From NCBI GenBank assembly GCA_937877455.1, contig CALFIU010000074.1:1-13789 (forward strand): a stretch of DNA of 13,789 nt. Direction: 5' to 3'. Numbering within the stretch: position 1 is the first letter of the stretch; each line of letters starts with the position of its first letter. The notes beneath the pieces were generated by a model that was given only the letters and a program-made list of their open reading frames with translations, ran no database searches and was not told the DNA's origin. Both the position numbers and the translations under genes were made by a program. Below are positions 1 through 6,970 of this stretch, in pieces. The stretch comes from an uncultured Bacteroidales bacterium (lineage in GTDB: Bacteria; Bacteroidota; Bacteroidia; Bacteroidales; UBA3824).

Positions 1-654
1 GAAAATGGCAGGTGCGCCCAGTTGAAGTCGTTGTTCTGTATGTCGAACTGGCGTTAATAAATTTTTTTATCGAAAAAATTTTAGACTTTCGGAATTGAGG
101 AATACAATGGCTTGGGAATGCCCGCCCCTACAAAGACGCATCAGAGGATTATTCAGACCATTAGGGACATTTTTGTGAAACATATTCAATTATGCCGACA
201 ACCGCTAGACAAGGTTTTCCAAAAAAGGAATCGAAATCGTGATTGAAGAAAAAGATTATTCGCGGTTTTTGCAGTGCTTTATGCACTCGCTTGTAAAGTA
301 ACGCCTTCCAACATGTAGTTTTAGCCAATGAGCGATTTCTCCGAACAAAAGCAAGGGCAAAGGTAAGGAAATTTTTTGGATTTTGGGAAGGAGTAAAGAG
401 AAAATAGTTGCAGGGAAATTGTTCGCATACCTGACACACCTTTGTACCACCCCGAAACCAAACCTACACTTCCTTACACTCTCCAATATACTTTAAACCA
501 AATATTTAACTAATTGCTCACTCAAAAAAAGTTGGATTTGCTTGGATTTTATGGCGAATGCAGTACAAACTTCAATTGCCCTTAAAATATCCTTTTATTG
601 GCTAAAAAAAAGGCATACAAGCATTTAACCCAACCTCATTTTAAGATAGTTTTT
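1..654. other. Intergenic region without a supportable gene
   Basis: I find no gene I would defend here. Bases 3-101 are open in one plus-strand frame and run off the left edge, so a small 3' fragment of an outside gene is possible, but I recognise no family. A perfect 9-bp A/T hairpin (59-67 with 73-81, loop TATCG) could be a weak terminator. Two minus-strand open frames at 161-439 and 256-486 overlap each other in different frames and resemble no family known to me. A TACCTTTG box, matching the Bacteroidetes -7 consensus, lies on the minus strand at 358-365 but has no gene behind it. A small hairpin (273-277 with 283-287) is also visible. The base mix is less A/T-biased than the flanking genes, which would fit repeat or relic DNA. 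Confidence 0.5.
114..132 (+). repeat. Possible dispersed intergenic repeat fragment
   Basis: This short G/C-rich tract begins GGGAATGCCC and ends GCCCCTACA. The last nine bases recur exactly at 12014-12022, inside a second tract starting GGGCGAACAC (11996-12022). Both sit in non-coding DNA and stand out from the A/T-rich background. From memory, sequences of the form GGGCGAA...CGCCCCTACA are common small intergenic repeats in bacterial genomes; with only two partial copies here this is inference. Confidence 0.3.
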
Positions 655-1722
655 TTATTTATTTAATATTAACCCATCATCAGAAATATTTGGGCAATTG
701 TCGTGAATATCAGTTTTAGTAAGCTCTTGAATAACTTTTATAACACGTTTTTGTTCATCAATATGAGGACCTTTGTTTGGCGGTTTTATTTGATACGTCG
801 GAATAATCTGTGCAGAATAAAAATCGCCAGTTTTTGGATTCATCTTTACACGAAAAATAGGTGCTAAACCATTGACACCCTTTATATTAATATTGCTATA
901 GGTAGCAAAATTTCCCATACTATAAGCGATAAACTTATTTTTGTAAATTTCCACCGCACGCGTAACATGAGGACCATGACCAAGCACAATGTCTGCTCCA
1001 GCATCAATAACCGTATGCGCAAATTTGTAAACATTGCCACGGTTTTGACCAAGGAATGTTTCATATTGGCGTGTTATATGTTGATAAATAGCACCTTCAG
1101 CACCACCATGAAACGAAACTATAACAATGTCACAATCTTTTTTTAATTCTTTAACAATATTGCAAGCATTTTCATGGTCGGTAATTTGCACCGTACCTTG
1201 GTTAGGCGCAAAAGCACAAAAGCCATATTTAACACCATTTATAGAAAATTTAGCAAACGGTTTTTCTGTAAAACCAGCCCAATTGATTTCCAAACTATCA
1301 AGAAGTCGCTTTGCATTTGATTTTCCATACTCACCAAAATCGCCACTATGATTATTGGCAACACTAACTAAATTAAACCCAGCATCCTTGAAACATTTTG
1401 CATATTTTTGAGGCATACCAAATGTAAAACAAGTCTTAGGGTCGTTGCAATTTTTTGCACCTATTTTAGAATCGGTAAAAGTACCTTCTACATTGCAAAA
1501 AACTACATCAGAGTTTTCAAAATAAGGTTTTACCTCGTCTAAAAGATGACTGGCATCGTTGTTGGGCGGGCAGTAAGACATATCAGGAACAATACTACCG
1601 AGCATTATATCACCCACAGCAGTAACCGTTATCGTGTCGGGCAATGTTGAATCTTGCGCCCAAATGTTTTGAAACATAAGGCTAAATACCGTTGACAAGA
1701 TAAAAAATAGTGATTTTTTCAT
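655..1722 (-). CDS. CapA-family secreted metallophosphatase-like protein
   Basis: A 355-residue protein of the CapA family (PGA_cap domain), a calcineurin-like metallophosphoesterase fold first known from poly-gamma-glutamate capsule synthesis. Residues 1-22 form a signal peptide ending AWAQ-like (NIWAQ), so it should act in the periplasm or at the surface. Family motifs occur in the expected order: AVGDIMLGS near residue 36, NVEGTF near 98, VANNHSGDFG near 121, SFHGG near 203, GHGPHVTRAV near 248 and YSMGNFATYS near 267; their Asp, Asn and His residues would bind the metals. The length is normal for the family. It is the last gene of the minus-strand block, starting 8 bases after the ArgE-type gene, and I see no convincing terminator after it. 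CapB or CapC homologues are absent here, so capsule synthesis should not be assumed; the substrate is unknown. Confidence 0.88.
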   Translation of the reverse strand: MKKSLFFILSTVFSLMFQNIWAQDSTLPDTITVTAVGDIMLGSIVPDMSYCPPNNDASHLLDEVKPYFENSDVVFCNVEGTFTDSKIGAKNCNDPKTCFTFGMPQKYAKCFKDAGFNLVSVANNHSGDFGEYGKSNAKRLLDSLEINWAGFTEKPFAKFSINGVKYGFCAFAPNQGTVQITDHENACNIVKELKKDCDIVIVSFHGGAEGAIYQHITRQYETFLGQNRGNVYKFAHTVIDAGADIVLGHGPHVTRAVEIYKNKFIAYSMGNFATYSNINIKGVNGLAPIFRVKMNPKTGDFYSAQIIPTYQIKPPNKGPHIDEQKRVIKVIQELTKTDIHDNCPNISDDGLILNK

Positions 1723-1730
1723 ATTTACAG

Positions 1731-2825
1731 CTATTTAACATTAAAAAAATCTTCAAACAATCCAATAGTTTTTTCTATACCAGAAGTAATTTCTTCAAGC
1801 AAAATATATTCGTCGGCAGTATGCGAACGATTACTATCACCAGGTCCTACTTTAAGACTTGCGTATGGCATCACTGCCCTATCAGACGTAGTTGGCGAAC
1901 CAAAAAGTTTGAAACCTTTTGATGCAGCAAGCTTTATAAACGGATGATTTTCATCGATATGCGATGATTTAAGTTTAAACGAACGTGGCTTAACCTCTGT
2001 ATCCTTATTAGGAATGTTGGCCTTAATAATATCCAAAACTTCTTGATGAGTATATTTTTCTGTTATCCTAACATCAACCATAAAAGAACATTCCGAAGGA
2101 ATAACATTATGCAACGTACCAGCATTAACACCAGTAACTGTACATTTTACATCACCGAGCCATGGCGAAGTTTTTTCAAACTTATAATTTTTAAACCATT
2201 CAATATCTTGCATGGCTTTATAAATAGCATTGATACCAGTATTGCGAGCAGCATGTCCTGTTTTACCCTTTGCCAAACAATCGAGAACAAGAATTCCTTT
2301 TTCAGCTACAGAAATTTCCATACATGTTGGTTCTCCAACTACGGCAAATTCTATTTTGGGTAATTTGTCCAAAATGCTTAAAACACCATTATCTCCAGAG
2401 TTTTCTTCCTCTGCTGTTATTGCAACTATCAAATTATATGGCAATTGAGCCATATTATAAAAGTATAAAAATGTTGTTATAAGATTTATTGCTGGTCCAC
2501 CAGCATCGTTACTTCCCAAACCATAAAGTATTCCATTTTCAACATCTGGACTAAATGGATTGCGTGTATAAGTTTTGGCAGGTAAAACGGTGTCATGGTG
2601 CGAGTTAAATAGTATCGTTGGTTTTTGAGGATCAAAGTTTTTACAAATTGCCCAAACATTGTTAAAATGACGGTTTACATTTTCCACACCATGATTTTTA
2701 AAATAATTAAAAATCAATTCGGCAGTCTTATCTTCATTTTTTGATGTTGAAGGCGTTTTTATTAGTTCTTTCAACAGTTCAATGCCTTCGTCAGTTAGTT
2801 TTTTTAATAATTGTGTATCGTACAT
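1731..2825 (-). CDS. argE: M20-family deacylase, ArgE type (acetylornithine deacetylase-like)
   Basis: A 364-residue zinc amidohydrolase of peptidase family M20, cytosolic with no signal peptide. Metal-site motifs are intact: SHHDT (His76, Asp78), GSNDAGG with the bridging Asp107, the acidic cluster TAEEE (Glu139-141), GEPT with Glu165, and a C-terminal SHTADEY His near residue 336. The middle section (about 175-285, with GKTGHAARNTG) is the usual dimerisation domain. The overall pattern matches the Bacteroidetes ArgE group. In members of this phylum that use the ArgF' transcarbamylase, the substrate is N-acetyl- or N-succinyl-citrulline rather than acetylornithine; the sequence alone does not tell which. 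It lies 26 bases after the DUF2135 gene and 8 before capA, so it is probably co-transcribed with envelope genes and not with other arg genes. Confidence 0.85.
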   Translation of the reverse strand: MYDTQLLKKLTDEGIELLKELIKTPSTSKNEDKTAELIFNYFKNHGVENVNRHFNNVWAICKNFDPQKPTILFNSHHDTVLPAKTYTRNPFSPDVENGILYGLGSNDAGGPAINLITTFLYFYNMAQLPYNLIVAITAEEENSGDNGVLSILDKLPKIEFAVVGEPTCMEISVAEKGILVLDCLAKGKTGHAARNTGINAIYKAMQDIEWFKNYKFEKTSPWLGDVKCTVTGVNAGTLHNVIPSECSFMVDVRITEKYTHQEVLDIIKANIPNKDTEVKPRSFKLKSSHIDENHPFIKLAASKGFKLFGSPTTSDRAVMPYASLKVGPGDSNRSHTADEYILLEEITSGIEKTIGLFEDFFNVK

Positions 2826-2851
2826 TTTTTTAATTTTTTATCAAAATAAAA

Positions 2852-4009
2852 TCATCGCACATATTCAAATTGCTTAAAACTCTCATGTCCAACGGCTTTT
2901 ACCAAAGAATCTCTGTAAGTTACAACCTCACCGCTTTGAGATTCTGTAATGGTGAGAATAAAATTTACCGTGCCATGCGAATACATAGTCTGCTCTGTTT
3001 CGTTGGTATAAGATGGCCAAACAACCTTAATTTTATACTTACCTTGCGGCGGTTTTAACCAATATATATTTTCAACAGGAGTATTGGTTAATTTGGTTGT
3101 ATCGTATGTGCGATCTGTCTTAACAATATGCAAGTTAGCATCAACATCCAATTCGCCAAAACCGTTTCCAGAACGGCAATTATGCTTTTTGATTTTATAA
3201 AAAATTGTATCACGTGTACATTTTGGACACACACAATGTAAATCCAAATCTGCCTTAGAAAACCATTGAAGATTAATCTTTAAATCGCCAGTTTTTCCAA
3301 GATATTTTAATTTTAATGTATGAGCAGGTTGACTTTCCAAATTATACGCAAAATCATAAATGGTATCATTTTGGTAATATTGTTTTTCTGCAACAGCAAA
3401 AATTTTTGCACATGCAGAATATTCCACACTTTGGCAAGCACCATCTTGACCCGATAGGTATTCAGATTCGCTTTCTTGACCGTTATTTTCCACAACAACC
3501 TTAACCTTAGCACCATCAATCAATTCATTTGAATTGGCATCTCTTACCAAAAATGGGAAATTAACAATCTTGCTTTCTAACAAAATATCCTTATACCCCG
3601 ATGAAGGATAAGACGAAATACAAACGGGAAAACTACCACCACCCCAACAACCTTCCGACACACAAACTGTTGCTATATCACCGCCGCAAAAAAGAAATGC
3701 ATAAAGCGGAAGTTTTATCCCTACAAACGTTGCACATCCGTTGTTGTCGCTTTGAGTATCAATTTTTACCTCTGGTTTTGCATTGTAAGGCCAATGCGTT
3801 GAATATACAAAAGTTACAACTGAATTTTCAATAGGTATTCCAGCTGCATTTGCAAGTTTTATATTTGCTTTTTTGTTAATTGGCAAAAGCAACAATAAAG
3901 GCAACAAAAATAAAAAAATCCACCAAGGGAAACGTTTGTTTTTTAAAACAATGGTATGTTCTTCATCAGAACTTCCATCAAAAGTAATGTTTAGTTTTGA
4001 ACTTTTCAT
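2852..4009 (-). CDS. Membrane-anchored protein with C-terminal DUF2135/YfaP-like domain
   Basis: A 385-residue envelope protein of unknown function. I place the start at the ATG at 4009; an upstream TTG at 4066 would add 19 residues not typical of such proteins. A charged cytosolic N-terminus of about 27 residues is followed by one membrane helix (FPWWIFLFLLPLLLLLPI), leaving the rest outside. Residues about 50-230 look like two beta-sandwich units with openings such as IKLANAAGIPIENSVV and FLVRDANSNELIDGAKV, similar to carboxypeptidase-regulatory or Ig-like folds. The C-terminal third carries the DUF2135/YfaP signature: LQWFSKADLDLH, GELDVDAN and PVENIYW, then a glycine-containing turn and VNFILTIT. 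The DUF2135 part holds an unusual cysteine group (HCVCPKC and HNC). DUF2135 proteins often occur with von Willebrand A or caspase-like proteins, which fits the upstream neighbour. No enzymatic residues are evident, so binding or scaffolding is more likely. Confidence 0.78.
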   Translation of the reverse strand: MKSSKLNITFDGSSDEEHTIVLKNKRFPWWIFLFLLPLLLLLPINKKANIKLANAAGIPIENSVVTFVYSTHWPYNAKPEVKIDTQSDNNGCATFVGIKLPLYAFLFCGGDIATVCVSEGCWGGGSFPVCISSYPSSGYKDILLESKIVNFPFLVRDANSNELIDGAKVKVVVENNGQESESEYLSGQDGACQSVEYSACAKIFAVAEKQYYQNDTIYDFAYNLESQPAHTLKLKYLGKTGDLKINLQWFSKADLDLHCVCPKCTRDTIFYKIKKHNCRSGNGFGELDVDANLHIVKTDRTYDTTKLTNTPVENIYWLKPPQGKYKIKVVWPSYTNETEQTMYSHGTVNFILTITESQSGEVVTYRDSLVKAVGHESFKQFEYVR

Positions 4010-4068
4010 AACAACAAGGGGTTTAATTAGACTGCCAAAATAATGTTTTTTTGTCCAACACCCCAAAT

Positions 4069-5946
4069 TTATTTCAACAAAAATATCTTTTCCTTATTTA
4101 TACAATTTATTTTTGGTACAATTCGCAAATTTTGTTTAGCGCAAGTGGTAATCATACCTTGCGAAATAGCAGCAAATAAATCCCTCATATTCAACGCATT
4201 GCTGTTGTTAGCATATTCTTGAAGCGTTTTTAACAAAAAATGCGTAAACAAACCATGATTACTATCATCGGTAACTGGTGCTGGTTGCTCACCAGCCGAT
4301 GCGTACATCATAGAAATGTTGCTTTCGGTAACAGAAGGCAATGATGGAATAGACCACATAGTGCCGCCTGAACCCGTAAACGCATTACCCGCCCTATCAA
4401 CCCCAGCAAACGACGTTTCAAAGAAAAACATCGCACTCAACGGCTGCAAACTTCTTACATATTTGAGTATTTCGCTAACCGATACAGCCGTTTGTTTTAG
4501 ATTGTTAATGTCGGCATTGTAAGGCAAAATATAAGGCTCGCTATCATCGTCATCGCTAACTCCAAGTCCAGAAAAATAAACAATAATGTTGTTCACCTTG
4601 GTATATGAAATATTTTCAAGCCGTCCGCCGCTATGAAAAATATTTTTTATTGCCGATGCAGTAGCGTTTTGATTGGTAAGTAAAATTGCATTAGAACGCT
4701 TTATATCAAGCACTTTAGTCATGTAATTGTAAAAAATTCTTGCATCGTTTAATGCGTGCTTAGCCTTGGGTAAATTAACATAATCTTCAACCCCTATCAC
4801 CACCACAACAGCATCAATAAGCCCACGAGTGGTTACAGGATAAAAACTATTTATATCATGACCAACGGAATTGTTAAATGTAAGATTTATAGATAGTTTG
4901 CCATCGTCGGAGTTTTCTACAATACGTGGAATAGAAACATTGAGCGGCACTGTAACACCAACAGTTTGCGCCAATTGCCTCTCATTGTCAAGAATGTCAA
5001 CTTTAAGTTTAACACTTTCCTTATCGAAAGTACTACCTACCGCAAATTTACACGACAATTGTACACTTTCGCCAGTGGCAGCACTACCAAGCCCAATATA
5101 TTTTTGAACATCAACAATAGTAGTACCAGCATCTTCGGTTTGCACCACTGCCAAAAGATTTTCGGCATTGCCCTTGCCAACGTTTTTCAACATAACATTA
5201 ATACGGATTGTTTCACCACGCTCCACCTTAGAATTTCCATTACCCATATGCGTTCCGTCGGTATCAATACCGTCATCAATAGCATAACCCGAAACTTTTA
5301 GATTTGCGGTGTAATTTTGCGTAATAGCAAACTTCGGCGTACCGTAAACCCCAAAACGAGTTATATCAACCTGTTGCTTACCATAAAGTATTATACCAGT
5401 ATTATCGCCAAAAAAAGGCTTTGACATACAATGTGCCACAAATTGACCATTAATAAAAAAAACATACTCATTGCCGTCCAATTGTACACGTAAAACGTTA
5501 GATTGTCCGTTTTTCTTAATCTTAGAACTAACTCTCGGAGTTATAAGATATTCGCCATTGGTACCACTTTTTGCTTTACGCACATAAAAACGCCCATCTG
5601 CCGTTATTGCAAAACTAAAAAAACCTTCGCTGCCTTTGCCCCAAACTATTCCAAAACCGTTGGTTTGATCACCAAAAACAATTTTACCTTCAACCTCAAT
5701 AAAAAAATTTCTCCCAGGATAAAGATTTGTTTTAATATCAAAACATTTGCTTCCTTTAGCTCGCATGTGAGCAAGATGGTAAACACCATAATCTACCGAT
5801 GCCGAAAAATAATCTTTCTGAATATCCTCTGGCCAATCGTTTTTGTTGGTCATAAACTTATCTTCAATAATAGTTTCCCTAACTTGAGCATAACCCAATA
5901 AAGGGAATAACCAAACCAACACAGCAAAAAGCAGCAAAAATGGCAT
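4069..5946 (-). CDS. Secreted caspase-fold protein (C14-like) lacking the catalytic dyad
   Basis: A 625-residue protein. Residues 1-20 are a signal peptide ending GYA-Q, so it is exported. Residues about 21-205 resemble a LamG/concanavalin-like beta sandwich (GFGIVWGKG, FFINGQFVAH). Residues about 205-340 resemble a CARDB-type adhesion domain (GETIRINVMLKNVGKGNAEN). Residues about 375-600 are a caspase/metacaspase domain: AVVVVIGVEDYVNLPKAKHA, ALNDARIFYNYM, IIVYFSG, SEPYILPYNAD and HGLFTHFLLKTL all fit. However, the catalytic His of the usual YFSGHG is Leu461 (FSGLG, codon CTT) and the catalytic Cys of the usual DACFSG is Ser512 (ETSFAG, codon TCG). Both changes are plain in the bases. It is therefore predicted to have no cysteine-protease activity and may bind peptides or act as a scaffold. 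The reading frame is full-length, which argues against simple decay. It starts 7 bases after the small membrane protein gene. Confidence 0.85.
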   Translation of the reverse strand: MPFLLLFAVLVWLFPLLGYAQVRETIIEDKFMTNKNDWPEDIQKDYFSASVDYGVYHLAHMRAKGSKCFDIKTNLYPGRNFFIEVEGKIVFGDQTNGFGIVWGKGSEGFFSFAITADGRFYVRKAKSGTNGEYLITPRVSSKIKKNGQSNVLRVQLDGNEYVFFINGQFVAHCMSKPFFGDNTGIILYGKQQVDITRFGVYGTPKFAITQNYTANLKVSGYAIDDGIDTDGTHMGNGNSKVERGETIRINVMLKNVGKGNAENLLAVVQTEDAGTTIVDVQKYIGLGSAATGESVQLSCKFAVGSTFDKESVKLKVDILDNERQLAQTVGVTVPLNVSIPRIVENSDDGKLSINLTFNNSVGHDINSFYPVTTRGLIDAVVVVIGVEDYVNLPKAKHALNDARIFYNYMTKVLDIKRSNAILLTNQNATASAIKNIFHSGGRLENISYTKVNNIIVYFSGLGVSDDDDSEPYILPYNADINNLKQTAVSVSEILKYVRSLQPLSAMFFFETSFAGVDRAGNAFTGSGGTMWSIPSLPSVTESNISMMYASAGEQPAPVTDDSNHGLFTHFLLKTLQEYANNSNALNMRDLFAAISQGMITTCAKQNLRIVPKINCINKEKIFLLK

Positions 5947-5953
5947 AATAAAA

Positions 5954-6256
5954 CTATAGTTTTACAAAAAGCGTAATTATAATAAGCAGCATAACGGCAC
6001 CAATAACCCCACGAGCTGCCATATTTTTATTTCTATTGATAAAAAAATAAAACAAAGCAAGATCGGGCATAGCACAAAGGCTAACAATTTTCATAATAAC
6101 TTCGGGGTTAAACTGCCTCATAAAAAAATCGCCAAGCGACATTGGATAAAACTTGGCATACCAAAAAAGAAGTAGGCATACAGCAGGAATGACTATGCCT
6201 AAAACCAAACCAAACCATAATTTGTCGGTTTTGTCGTTACGTTTACGTATTTCCAT
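5954..6256 (-). CDS. Small three-helix membrane protein, unknown function
   Basis: A 100-residue integral membrane protein that I cannot assign to a family. The N-terminus is strongly basic (MEIRKRNDKTDK), suggesting it faces the cytosol. Hydrophobic segments at about 14-34, 53-73 and 80-99 give three probable helices; a basic stretch (NRNKNMAAR) lies between the second and third. It is the first gene of the minus-strand block and ends 7 bases before the pseudo-caspase gene. A promoter -7 box 26 bases upstream supports the ATG start. Translation is likely: the frame is well kept and composition is normal for a membrane protein, but no catalytic or binding motif is visible. Its position suggests a membrane partner for the two envelope proteins that follow. 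Confidence 0.7.
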   Translation of the reverse strand: MEIRKRNDKTDKLWFGLVLGIVIPAVCLLLFWYAKFYPMSLGDFFMRQFNPEVIMKIVSLCAMPDLALFYFFINRNKNMAARGVIGAVMLLIIITLFVKL

Positions 6257-6281
6257 TTTTTAACAATACAATTTTTGGGTG

Positions 6282-6289
6282 CAAATATA
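6282..6289 (-). promoter_or_regulatory. -7 box of the minus-strand envelope block
   Basis: Read on the minus strand the bases are TATATTTG, an exact match to the Bacteroidetes -7 consensus TAnnTTTG. Transcription would start about 20 bases before the ATG at 6256. No clear TTTG box sits at the usual distance upstream; that side is a long A/T tract. This would drive the genes down to capA. Confidence 0.5.
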
Positions 6290-6369
6290 ATATAAAGTGT
6301 GGAATAAAAATATAACAACAAAAAAAAAAGCCAAAAGATGTTTTTTTTGAAAAAAAAAGTATAAAAATG

Positions 6370-6398
6370 TTTGTATCCAAAAAAAATTTATACCTTTA
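6370..6398 (+). promoter_or_regulatory. Promoter of the peptidoglycan-binding-like gene
   Basis: TTTG at 6370-6373 is followed after 17 bases by TACCTTTA at 6391-6398, one base off TAnnTTTG. The spacing is at the short end of what is reported for Bacteroidetes. A transcript from here would have a leader of about 40 A-rich bases before the ATG at 6443. Upstream and downstream TTG/ATG codons within the promoter are thereby ruled out as starts. Confidence 0.5.
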
Positions 6399-6442
6399 CC
6401 CCTGTAAAAAAAATAATAATCAAAACAAAAAACACAAAAAAA

Positions 6443-6808
6443 ATGGCAGAAGGAATCAATTCAATTTTCCAATTGGACAGCGACACAATAAAACTGCTCC
6501 AAACCAAAATAGGAACAAAAGCCGACGGAATGATTGGCACAAACACCATCACAAAACTTCAACAATTTCTCAATAGCGAAATAAGCGCAGGACTCGCAGA
6601 AGACGGCAAATTGGGTCCCAAGACAATAAAAGCACTTCAAACCTACGCAGGAGTAACTGCTGATGGAGCTTTTGGACCAGAAACAGCCCACGCGCTAAAA
6701 CTAAAAATTATGGAAGACGAAAACGGACAACAAAACATCACCACTGCCGCTGGAATGGACGCCGTAATCGAACAATACATGCGCGACAACGGAATTGCTA
6801 ACGCATAA
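6443..6808 (+). CDS. Small cytosolic protein with three peptidoglycan-binding-like repeats
   Basis: A 121-residue protein made mainly of three copies of the motif DGxxGxxTxxAL from the peptidoglycan-binding domain 1 family (PF01471): ADGMIGTNTITKLQQF at 27-42, EDGKLGPKTIKALQTY at 53-68 and ADGAFGPETAHALKLK at 73-88. A polar tail (about 90-121) ends the protein. I chose the ATG at 6443, preceded by an A-rich leader. A TTG at 6371 would add 24 residues that overlap the promoter. Neither form has a signal peptide or lipobox, so the protein seems to stay in the cytosol or leave by an unusual route, and there is no catalytic domain. It is a single-gene unit with its own promoter and strong terminator. 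Its third codon positions are richer in C than those of most neighbours, which may mean high expression. Its ligand is unknown. Confidence 0.75.
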   Translation: MAEGINSIFQLDSDTIKLLQTKIGTKADGMIGTNTITKLQQFLNSEISAGLAEDGKLGPKTIKALQTYAGVTADGAFGPETAHALKLKIMEDENGQQNITTAAGMDAVIEQYMRDNGIANA

Positions 6809-6823
6809 ATTTGTTAAAAAGAC

Positions 6824-6862
6824 AAAATCGGAGAAACAAAATATTGTTTTTCCGATTTTTTT
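6824..6862 (+). terminator. Rho-independent terminator
   Basis: A 16-bp stem pairs 6824-6839 with 6844-6859 around the loop AATA, with one G-U pair and the core ATCGGAGAAAC. It runs directly into a T tract. It starts 16 bases after the stop codon of the peptidoglycan-binding-like gene and should separate it from enolase. Confidence 0.9.
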
Positions 6863-6890
6863 GGTTAAGTTAAAAAAAACAAAAAAAAAT

Positions 6891-6921
6891 TTTAACGACA
6901 ACCAAAAAATCACTACATTTG
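6891..6921 (+). promoter_or_regulatory. Enolase promoter
   Basis: TACATTTG at 6914-6921 matches TAnnTTTG exactly. TTTA at 6891-6894, 19 bases upstream, is a near match to the -33 TTTG box. The leader to the ATG at 6971 would be about 45 bases and A/T-rich. Confidence 0.6.
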
Positions 6922-6970
6922 CCAACTGAAAAAAGGAAACTTTAAATAAAATTTTTATACAATTTTTATT

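Noticed and set aside
161..486. Two overlapping minus-strand open frames before capA's end
   Set aside because: They overlap in different frames, lack a suitable start context and show no recognised domain; treated as non-coding or relic DNA.
6371..6442. Longer peptidoglycan-binding-like protein starting at a TTG
   Set aside because: The extension is lysine-rich low-complexity sequence covering the promoter; the ATG at 6443 has a good A-rich leader.
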